Source of the DNA: Vesta saturnalis
Lineage: Eukaryota > Arthropoda > Insecta > Coleoptera > Lampyridae
Direction: 5' to 3'
DNA length: 64,000 nucleotides
Assembly (NCBI GenBank): GCA_036346205.1
Contig: JARFJB010000534.1
Coordinates: forward strand, 595,001-659,000
Shown: positions 55,430 to 64,000 of the stretch, in pieces
How positions within the stretch are numbered: position 1 is the stretch's first letter
Layout: every line of letters starts with the position of its first letter
The notes under the pieces: generated by a model
Told to the model about the DNA's origin: nothing
The model's input: only the letters and a program-made list of their open reading frames with translations
Database searches by the model: none
Translations under genes and position numbers: made by a program

Positions 55430-56485
55430 CAGTTGAGTCTATAAAATACTTTAGGAGTATATATTGATAAACATATGAAATGGAATGTTTATATTGACAA
55501 GCTAATTTGCAAACTAAGAGGTATCTCATACAAATTCAGAAATTTAAAATATATATTGGATTTCAAAAATTTGAAAATAATATACTATGGTCTGGTACAA
55601 TCCATTCTGGAGTATGGAATTGCTGTTTGGGGTTTGGCAGCCTACAGTTATTAAAAAATCTGGAAGTAATCCATAAGAGATTAATTAAAAGATTGTACGA
55701 TAAAAACTAAAGATTTCCAACAGACCTTTTATTTGCAGAAACCAAATTATATAACATTAGAAAACTACATTTCAAAAACATTGCCACATATCAATATAAA
55801 AACAAAGATAAAACTGCAGCAAATCATACATATCTATAATACCAAAAGTAAAGTAAATGAACAAAAAACATTAAAGAGAACAAACAAAAAGGTAGGACAA
55901 AAATCTCCAGAATCTTTAGGTGCTAGAATTTTTAACTTAATACCAAAATATATTAGAAATAGTTTTAATGTGTTAGCTTTTAAGACTAAACTAAGGAAAT
56001 GGATTACACAAATTGATAATTTCATATTGAAAAATTAATGTTCATGCAATTGTAAGACTAGAATAAATTTAGAATTAATAAAAATTAACATGAGAAGATA
56101 ATTACCTTATTGTTCTTCTCCTTATTATTGTTTAGGTTATTTTAAAATATTAATGTAACCTTATACACATGGTGCAATTAAATACTAAGTTCCTGTATAA
56201 TAAGTTTATAGAATTAATGAAAAATTAACATGATAAGACAGTTACCATATTGGTCTCTTGTTCTTTTTAAGTTTATAATTAGATATTAGTGTAACCTTAT
56301 TCACATTCAGTAGAGTCATAATATAAACACACAAGCTTTAGCTTCAGCAGTTTGGAGTTGATGGTTGACTCCAGAGCTAACAGATAGGTAATAGACTCAA
56401 CAATTATGTAATGTTTATTATAAGAGGAAATGTAACCAACGTTATAAATAAAATCAATATTATATTATTATTATTATTATATATA
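55430..56485 (+). mobile_element. LINE 3' end with (ATT)n tail
   Basis: RT C-terminal part and 3' UTR: GVYIDKHMKWNVYIDKLICK at 55459, then LKIIYYGLVQSILEYGIAVW, then IFNLIPKYIRNSFNVLAFKT with stop at 56036-56038. Two frame changes are present (about 55640 and 55725). The 3' UTR has a tandem duplication of about 150 bp (AAAATTAACATGA at 56083 and 56221) and ends in (ATT)n at 56458-56482, which serves as the tail. Confidence 0.75.
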
Positions 56486-56730
56486 CTTTATTACATATCT
56501 TCTTGCTATTTTAACAAAGGCAAAGCATATCTACTGGAGACGACAGCTGCAATTGTTTACATATTAGACAATTTATAAGAGGAAAAGAAGTAACTATGTG
56601 CGTGACAAAAAGCATCATACAATTAAACTCTAACCAAAGCAAAGTGATTTTATTTTCACTTTGCCATTAAAACATAAATTTTGTAAATATACATGTTTAT
56701 TCCATTTAAAGCTAATTATTTTTATTATTA

Positions 56731-56868
56731 AATGATAACAGACCCTATTCTAAAGGTTTTAATCAGCATAAATTTTCATTATGACTGACAATACAGTAAA
56801 GCGAGATAACTTTGATAATTAACAATAATGAATAAATAATAACACTAACAATACCTAACATTCTCCCC
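56731..56868 (+). repeat. direct repeat, partner of 58078-58210
   Basis: AAATGATAACAGACCCTATTCTAAAGG-like block through AATGAATAAATAATAACACT; matches 58078-58210 in the same orientation. The two copies flank the Gypsy integrase remnant, so they may be LTR-derived or a local duplication. Confidence 0.6.
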
Positions 56869-57713
56869 AGGTTTATTATTTGGTGTAATCTTCTAAATAC
56901 TGGGGTGCTTGTTTTAATATGTGTGAAATGTCGATTTTCAGATGTGTTACTTGTTACACGTGATGTTTCCAAGCTTGCCCTATCTTCCTCTGTGCTTTCA
57001 AAACAATAATCAATTACTTCCAGCATGCCATTATCTTTTTGTGCAGTGTCATTTATCATTTCATTGTAGTCAATATTTTGACAGGTGCCAAATACCGTAA
57101 TAAAACTAACTTCTCTTCTACTAGGGTATTAAATTAAGGCACACTCTGGATTGGCTGCAGTTAAATTCGCCTTCTCAACAAGTGGTTCATATTTGCTTTT
57201 TCTGACAAACTTCTGAGCAAAAATGGACCCACATTTATTTAACATAGATGGAATTGATTTTCTGTTTAGGGAATTTGTCTGGTGAACAAACATTCTTTCA
57301 TGTGGTGTACAGGACTGTTTCCCCATGTGAAATGCTTAAATTTCGAGACTTTAATGCTAGCATAACTGTTTTCCAAATTATTCCATTATACCTCTCAGCC
57401 TGAATATTACCACAAGGATTGCATGGACTAGAACTAGCAACTATGCCCTGAGCCACAGAAATGATTTTAATTTCTCAGGTAGGAAAGCAGTACCGTGGTC
57501 TGAATGAATATCGAAAATGGGAAACAAATCTTTAAAATAATTTATAACAGTACCATACGACATATCTGGACATGGATAGGCTAACAGAAATCTAGAATAT
57601 TCCTTTATAATTGTAAGAATATATTTGTTTCTACCTGTGGTAGGAGCAGGGCTCTTGAAATCAATGTTGTCGTTCAAAGGGCAAAGTAGCTTTAATAACT
57701 TTTCCACCATCAA
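56763..57713 (-). pseudogene. Gypsy-type LTR retrotransposon integrase and downstream region
   Basis: From 57713 down: DFKSPAPTTGRNKYILTIIK, EYSRFLLAYPCPDMSYGTVI and FDIHSDHGTAFLPEKLKSFL, the rve core with its first and second Asp. Continuing in other frames are SSSPCNPCGNIQAERYNGII, with the position of the third acidic residue (Glu) visible, and the C-terminal block (57326-57129) with ERMFVHQTNSLNRKSIPS. Stops and frame changes are present near 57440 and 57340. A further open frame, 57059-56763, follows and ends in a hydrophobic stretch. No RT or LTR was identified. Confidence 0.7.
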
Positions 57714-57719
57714 GTGGTT

Positions 57720-58765
57720 TTAATTCAGCACATGTCGTGGCATACCTGACGAAAAGTTAACAGTATCGCGACGAAAAGTTAACCCCTAATATAATTAATA
57801 TTAACATAATTATTTTATTATATAATATAATATTATTTCACCTCAGGTGGACGTGTACCTTGAAATCACAAAGTTAAATTAATTAATCATTTGTACGAAG
57901 TGACAGCTCTTATTCATTTGTGAGTTGAGTCTCGTATGGACAAGTACCTTAAGAAGTTTTCATAAGTAGTTTGCCAGTGTATCCATTCTTGGCTGCACTT
58001 ACACTTTGCCAGTCAGTATCAAACCGTTCGGTTTTAGCAAGTTATCCATCAGTGACAGCAGTTATGCTGCTTAAATTGAAATGATAATAACAAACCCTTT
58101 TCTAAATGTTTTAATCAACAAATTTCAGTATGACTTTGGCAATACAGTCAAGCGATATAACTATGAAAATTAGCAATAATGAATAATATTAACACCAACA
58201 ATACATAACACTTTTGTTGTCTTTATCATCATTCTGAACATACATATTTATTAAACTACTCATTTTTCGACACACTATTAACCGGTCTTACAAAGATACC
58301 CTGAATAAATAAAAAAAAACAATATAATTAGTACAACACTTTATTTAAGCCTTTTGATTAAAGTTGTGCAAATAAGTATCATTAATGATAATCATAACAA
58401 TTTAATTCTAGCAATATCACAATTGTCGACAAATCACGGAATGAAACCACAAAATATTCATAGAAATATGAAAAATGTAATAACAAATTAGTTTTTTGAT
58501 ATTAATCCGATAATGAAAAGCTTTACTCATAATGAAATATTTAAGAGTTATATACTACAAAAATATTTCATTCTATGAGAAGTGATATAAAACTTTCACG
58601 ATAATAAATACTATAAACGTTTTTGTCAATTACATTTTAACAAATTAAATATTTTGTAGATGCATATTAACAATAACATATCGATTACGAAAAATAATAA
58701 ATAATTCTTAAACCTATAACTTACAAACTAAATGGCCAACACACACACAATTTAACTTGCTTATA
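57720..58765. other. no gene seen; repeat copies
   Basis: GACGAAAAGTTAAC occurs twice (57748, 57770). 58078-58210 and 58220-58385 are direct repeats of 56731-56868 and 53960-54120. 58390-58765 is AT-rich without features. Confidence 0.5.
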
Positions 58766-58769
58766 TTTA

Positions 58770-59296
58770 TTACAAACAAATTTTAAAAATAATAAGAAAA
58801 TTGAGAAACATACATACAATACCAAGTAAGATTACCCACACACCTCGATTTCCATTTAGTTTCAGACACTCGACGAAGTCCTTCTTTTCAAGTTGGTATT
58901 TATGACGGGAGCCTGGAAATTTTCTGTACTAAATTATGTTTCGTTACACAAATGAACACTTACTCTTTAAGTGGTTGTCGAGTTGTTTTTGACTATTAGC
59001 ATTTACTTGACAAATGTCACAATTAAATGTTTTACCTTCACGTTCAACACGTAATTTATGTTTTTTACCTTCATAGTGTCGTAGTAAGACTTTTTGGCTT
59101 GTTGCACTAATTTTACATATATTACAAGTGTATGTCTTAAAAAAAATTATGATAAGGAAAAATCAAAGCAAGCACATGTATGATAACTCACCCATTCTTT
59201 TGTTTTTCCTTCAATTTGTGCTGTTATATAGTTATTATTAATTGTTGGTATACTTTCACCGATATTTGTAATGCACATTTCTAATTCCGTGGACAT
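58770..59296 (-). CDS. small zinc-finger protein with C-terminal membrane segment (139 aa)
   Basis: Three exons on the minus strand: 59192-59296, 58964-59135 and 58770-58912, with GT..AG introns of 56 and 51 nt; the sum is 420 nt, 140 codons. Exon 1 starts MSTELEMCITNIGESIP. Exon 2 encodes two U1/matrin-type C2H2 fingers: YTCNICKISATSQKVLLRHY...H and FNCDICQVNANSQKQLDNHL. Exon 3 is basic, then NRGVWVILLGIVCMFLNFLI is a strongly hydrophobic segment that ends four residues after a Lys, so the protein looks tail-anchored. AATAAA overlaps the stop (58765-58770). U1-type fingers often bind double-stranded RNA. I do not recognise the gene. The splice sites, kept frame and lack of stops make it the only likely single-copy gene in the right half. 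Confidence 0.7.
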
Positions 59297-59299
59297 ATT

Positions 59300-60005
59300 T
59301 TAAGAAATTTCTAGTTTAATTGAGTGTCAAAAATGTACAAAAATTTATACGACATTGAAGTAAATACAAAAAATTTTACCGGTAAAAAATGTAGGGATTT
59401 TCATTTTACAATGTTAGTTATAAAAATTACCATAGGCGTAGAATATAGGTACGAATTAATTAACTTTTATTATCCTTTTCACTACGCGTTTAAGCTACGC
59501 TCGAGCCCCAGTTTTGAGCGTTGCGTACATACACTTAACTAACAGAAATAAATTCAAAGTACTATCTTCACTAGCAGATTTTATACATCATAACACTAGA
59601 TCTAATATTATAATTAAAAATCGAAAAATTCTAAATCAATTGTCGATGATAAATTTAATTAATATTGTGTGCAACGAATTGTCAGAAAATGACTCATTAT
59701 GTAATTTTGAAGTAAAAATTAATACTTTTACTGAAGCAGTATGGATACCTCCTGTTAAGTTATTTAATGATAATCGGGATTTTCCGCAAATGTCGTTGAA
59801 AGTATTAACAACTTAGATAACTCCGACATCCTCTGTGATTCAAATAGTGTTGACAAAAGTGAAAATATTGGAATTTTGCATTTAAATATACAAGGAATAT
59901 CTAAAAAATGCTAGATTTAGAATTGTTTTTGTCTCAATATGCTATATGTATAAACAACCATTGGCTTATTGACCATGAACAAGTTCGCATGTGTACCGCG
60001 TAGTC
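59300..60005 (+). pseudogene. LINE 5' fragment (start of endonuclease) with unassigned upstream tract
   Basis: 59514-59816 is open (NRKILNQLSMINLINIVCNE); a frame change leads to NIGILHLNIQGISKK and LDLELFLSQYAI, the usual start of a CR1/jockey-type endonuclease, and the reading stops near 60000. The upstream part may be the N-terminal end of the same protein. The reading frame at 59324-59542 is uncertain. Confidence 0.45.
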
Positions 60006-60720
60006 CACTAATAAAAGAGGCCGGCTGTATATGAGAAACTACGCGTCGCACAGTTTCTGGAAAAAAATATTGATAGTAAAAGTGACCAACAAAAATCGCT
60101 AGAAATCAGTTTCAAGTTCCTGGGGCACACGAACACCAATTTAGAAAATCGGCTTTTTCTCTTAAATCGACATTATCAAGATATGTCCAACATAGTTTTA
60201 TTATTAACTACATAAGCTTAGAAACGGTTTCTTTTTTAGTATTTTTCTCTATCTTATTAAATAAGGGGAGTGGGGAGAGTCTCGTTTGAGAGAGGCTTCA
60301 TGGGTGCTTCTAATAAAATATTAACATTGTCGGTTTAGTTTTTTTTAGTCTGTAGATGGCGTTTGGTGACAAAGTCGTAAATTTTTGCAATTTTTCTAGA
60401 CATTTTTAACGTAAGGGAATAATTATTTTTAACTCACGAAGAAGAGTGTGGAAAAAATACAGAAGTTGATGAAATCCACAAGTCGATATCATCTTTCGTT
60501 ACAAAGATATAAAAAAAAATAAATATAAAAATAAATTTTACAAGGAAGAAAATTAGAGAACACGTTTTACTGTCAATAATGATTAAGCTATTAAAACGAT
60601 ATGAATAAAATTTAATGTATTAAATGTCCTCTGAGGAGCGTATCTTTAATTTAGAGCGGATAATAAAATTTATTTTTTAAATTATTATGTCGCATTAGGA
60701 ATTTCCTTTCTATATTATCT

Positions 60721-60741
60721 GTGGCCTTGAAAAGGACCGAT
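60721..60741 (-). promoter_or_regulatory. histone-type 3'-end stem-loop candidate, second copy
   Basis: On the minus strand: ATC GGTCCT TTTC AAGGCC ACAG. The loop TTTC is exactly the histone consensus and the GG/CC base and top U-A pair are present; one stem pair (C-A) is mismatched. A purine-rich stretch (AGAAAGGAAA) follows 10-20 nt downstream, where histone genes have the U7 snRNA binding site. Confidence 0.45.
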
Positions 60742-60744
60742 GTT

Positions 60745-63020
60745 ATAAAAGAACAGTATGCAACAGTCCTAGTACCGAAGAACTATGTTACGGTCGAAAG
60801 TGAAACTAAAACGGCAGGTAATACATAATTAGAGTGCACCGGACTAGCTCGGCGGGACAGAGGGCGTGTGGGCGTGTTTTTGAATTTAAAAATACTGACG
60901 GTGGTTAGTCGTATTGTCGAAAGTCGCAAATAAGGGTACGTCGTAATTAGAATAAAGTCAAGTAAAAGGGCACCAGACTGTTATTAAGACGAAACCGGTA
61001 AGAACACACCTGGGCACACGTACATAAATCAGCTTTCAACAGTCAAAAGATCTCACTTACCTTACGTTGACTACCTTCAAGTGCGCGTCGGAGATGCTTC
61101 GAAACTTTAGCTCTAGAACAAATCTTGAAAATATCCACACGCTCAAACACCAAAATAGCGTGGGCCCAAATCAGCTATTGAGTTTCAATAACTTCTTTAA
61201 CTTTATATTAAATGTTATGCTTAAATCTTATTAACTCAAATTTAAATACTACTCAATTCCAAAGTCCTGTCGTTAATTGAACCCCAAACTAAAATAATTA
61301 GACATAAACCAGATAAACGTCATTTAAAATTCCTCTAATCGGTTACGTTAAACAACACAAAATAAACTCAAAAAAAAACTGTGTGATCCTGAATGCTTCA
61401 ATTGTAGGAAATTACCAATGCTTATTTTTAAAACGAATCAATAAACTAAATAATGAAATGAAAATTTAGCTCTCAATTAATTCTTTTGGTTTGAATAATA
61501 AAAAAACACCACTTTCGTAAATTATTGCTTTCGCTGGTCGGGAGGAGATCACAAATTATATTTAATCTACGGAAATAGAATTATCTAAATATGAATAATT
61601 TTAAAATAATATGTAACCAATTGGTCACTAAAAATCAATTTTACCATACGAAATGTTCATATACATAAATTTGCAGTGCATTTAGTTAAATAATAAAAAA
61701 ACAAATTACCAAAGATATCACAAATGAAAACTGTTCGTTTACTTTTAAATTGAGATGACGTGAAAGCATTAAATTACGCAAAATAGCACCAAAACGAACG
61801 ACTGCGTTAACCAATAATTTCACCAAGTTTACAAACAAAGTTATGATAAAGCATTCATAATAACGTACAATATTGCGTGACCTTCTCCATCGGCAGCAAC
61901 AAAAGCAACGGGAACGGCTCCAGGATCCTAGTAGAATGTCCTCGATCGGAAAACCAATAGGTCTTAACTTCGATACCGATACGTTTACCTTAATTGGTCA
62001 GGACGTTATATAGTTTCTGTGAACAAAACGAGTAACTTTTGCACACGAGATATTTACACACTTTAATGTTCAATTAAATCGGTAGCTGTATTTACAAGCT
62101 TGTTTAATTATTAAAATGGAAATAAAAAAGGTCTATTTACAAATTATTTACAGTGAGACTTGCGTCTGTTGTAGCTGATTTTCTTTTAGGGGGGAAACAA
62201 AACGTTGTGCCTTCACAATGGTTTCATTCGGTAACATAAATCCGCATTAAGCGCGACCTCGAGTCACCACTAAGATGCACTCAGAAAAACACCAAGCTTA
62301 GTGAAATATTCATAAATTGACCTCAGGGTTCATAACTCCAAAATAAATAACCAGAAGGGATGAACGTATACACAAATATCCACCAAACGGGTGCTTTTAG
62401 TTGCAAACAACTTCTCCAAAAGTTCGGTCCTCCAGGTATTTGAAAAAGGCACGCACCAAGCTCACAGATCACATCTCTTACTTACTAAAGTCAGATCGAG
62501 AATCTCTGTGCAATTAACCGAGCAAAAAAACAGCTTCTTTCCCTCACCATAATATTGCACCATATTTCTTCTCAACATAATAAAACTGCTGACACTGCTA
62601 CGTGCACGACTTAAGTGCAAATTGTCATCCACAGATTTATTTCTTAAACGATAATGTTAATTATTTATACACTAATGGACTGAGATACCATATTCGGCCA
62701 GAAAAACGGCGTCAATTACTAAACGCGATAAGTAAAATTAACATCAACAGCCCCTGTTTAAACAAGCAAACCAAAGAGTGATCTCATTTTACAATTCAAA
62801 TGCAAACTTTTCTCATCTACAACATATTATTTTAACGAAACCTTTTATAAAAATTTACAGGAAAACTAATTTAGATTCAACTTTAAAATTTCCTATTTTC
62901 AATTAATTAATCCACAAAATATACATTTCCCAATTTCATAAATCAAATCTTAATTGCAATACGAAAAGTTTAATTCAAAACCATTACAACTTAGAAAGTC
63001 AAACAATCTATTGTTACCTT
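60745..63020. other. 2.2 kb noncoding stretch, probable insertion
   Basis: AT-rich with a GC-richer part at 60830-61100. No coding tract or known family was recognised. Confidence 0.4.
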
Positions 63021-63084
63021 CACTTGTACATTGATGAACACAAAAAACAAGTTTCGTTATAGTAAATTGAGTCACATTGAAAAC

Positions 63085-63790
63085 TAATTACGCCCCAGAT
63101 GTTCAAACTGTTGTTCGTCCTGCTCAATACAGAGCTGCAATCTCTCATTGCCATTGAAATACGGCGAATGGCGTTCTTTATTCGCTCTACCATATTCTCC
63201 CTGGTAGTTGGTTTGGGTAAATAAACAATATCTATCATTCAAATAAGGTGACCTAGAAATTGAAACGTTCTTTCTACTTCTGGTATAAGTTTTCTCTTAA
63301 TATAAATTCTTGGCTGGCCACGAAATAAACTACGCCTTCCTATCCATCTGTCAGGAAATGTTCTGTCCAAAAATTGTTCACCTGTCTTGATGTTGCACAT
63401 CTTTTATCCAATGAGGATTGGTTTGAGACCAGTAATGCATGTTACGCAAATTCACGTGCCCATCGCTGTTAGAAGTAGCGTCAACCGTCCATAGCATATT
63501 AGATAATAGTTTAGGATTTTGAGCTACCATGTTTAGCAACCAATAGCAATAATCAAGCCTTCCATAAATATCGAAGGGTGTTAATGCCTGATGGAGAACT
63601 GAATGGTATGGGTATAGCCTAAATTTGAAATAAAACTTTTTATTAAACGGTATTAATAAGATAAGGTATGCATTTCAGAGCATTTTGTAGGTACCTATTC
63701 TCCGTTTAACGAACAGCTTCAGTAAGTGCTGCTCCACGAGTTAGCGCCAAATTTAAATGGCACATTCCTATTGGCTAGCCGGGTTCACAC
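63085..63790 (-). pseudogene. mariner (rosa-like) transposase, internally deleted
   Basis: Minus strand: LALTRGAALTEAVR (before the intron), a 3' splice-like TTTCAAATTTAG, YPYHSVLHQALTPFDIYGRL, WTVDATSNSDGHVNLRNMHY (first catalytic Asp region, altered from WTDEATF), NPHWIKDVQHQDR. A deletion follows that removes the second catalytic region, then RTFPDRWIGRRSLF and, after frame changes, DIVYLPKPTTRENMVERIKN and the C-terminal RLQLCIEQDEQQFEHLGRN with TAA. Compare the 1579-2662 gene, which has the same order. Not functional. Confidence 0.75.
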
Positions 63791-64000
63791 AACCATGAAA
63801 AATTTTGTATTACATTAATCTATAAATGTCAAAGTAATTTGTCATTTGGCATTTGTGTTTTCATTCTTTATTTTGGTTAAAGCTTTTGCTCTAGTGCTTT
63901 TCATTTTCAAAAACAGTATTTTTCAATACTAGCTACAATTTTGTAGCCTATTTGCAAATAATTACATTTATTATGGATTAACGAAATCTTTCGCCCCCGA

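Larger units (their letters stand above)
60240..63900 (-). mobile_element. second mariner related to 558-3334, decayed and interrupted
   Basis: The minus strand carries a related transposase (63085-63790), and a related 3' hairpin plus inner repeat sequence (60721-60741 and below: ATAATATAGAAAGGAAATTCC compares with ATAATGGAAACAATTCC after the first hairpin). About 2.2 kb between them has no match in the first element and is probably a later insertion. The outer ends are not defined; the left one may lie near 60250 and the right one off or close to the window end. Confidence 0.45.

Noticed and set aside
1..64000. CRISPR array or bacterial operon
   Set aside because: No regular spacer-repeat structure; all arrays are simple or tandem repeats, and genes have spliceosomal introns.

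Overview
This is an AT-rich nuclear window from an arthropod, most likely an insect. The main evidence is a complete, spliced mitochondrial glycerol-3-phosphate dehydrogenase (GPO/GPD2-type) gene whose introns are mostly 40-98 nt with GT..AG ends. The transposons are of kinds common in insects: a DD41D (rosa-like) mariner, pogo/Tigger, Penelope-like, RTE and jockey/CR1 LINEs, a Polinton/Maverick-like block, Gypsy, MITEs and tRNA-derived SINEs. I do not assign a species. Family names rest on motifs I read and on recalled family knowledge; no search was run.

Layout. 1-4036: a pogo/Tigger-like element on the minus strand, split by a 2.78 kb mariner (558-3334) with TA target sites and very long inverted repeats. 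4037-5930: no gene seen. 6304-10750: a large palindromic element (called family A here) with arms of about 0.9 kb, a LINE fragment and one exon-like minus-strand tract. 11.4-11.9 kb: a long TG microsatellite. 13.59-16.63 kb: GPO copy 1. 17.06-18.35 kb: a Penelope-like fragment followed by a tRNA-like sequence and a hammerhead-like motif. 20.2-20.8 kb: a MITE. 21.2-24.3 kb: a nearly complete minus-strand RTE-type LINE. 24.57-25.07 kb: a 13-bp minisatellite. 27.34-30.38 kb: GPO copy 2, with copied flanks. 32.1-32.5 kb: a SINE. 35.9-37.1 kb: a foldback element. 37.4-43.4 kb: a decayed Polinton-like block interrupted by a Penelope tail and a jockey-like LINE. 45.5-48.1 kb: family A again. 49.1-49.9 kb: a coding-like fossil and a GPO 3'-end fragment. 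51.0-53.3 kb: a pogo element. 54.4-57.7 kb: LINE and Gypsy fragments. 58.77-59.30 kb: a small intact three-exon zinc-finger gene. 60.2-64.0 kb: a decayed relative of the first mariner.

Only three loci look like intact genes: the two GPO copies, which would both make the FAD enzyme of the glycerol-phosphate shuttle on the outer face of the inner mitochondrial membrane, and the 139-residue zinc-finger protein with a hydrophobic tail. Almost everything else is mobile DNA in various states of decay, often nested.

Most interesting observations: (1) a hairpin resembling the histone mRNA 3'-end stem-loop sits 20 nt after the mariner transposase stop, and a related hairpin is found by a second related element; (2) both GPO genes carry two neighbouring, similar-sized, phase-0 exons for the same EF-hand, as expected of mutually exclusive exons; (3) a tRNA-like 76-mer is joined to a Penelope-type hammerhead motif; (4) the small tail-anchored zinc-finger gene; (5) a cryptic coding-like tract with four TAG/TAA interruptions at 49.1-49.5 kb.
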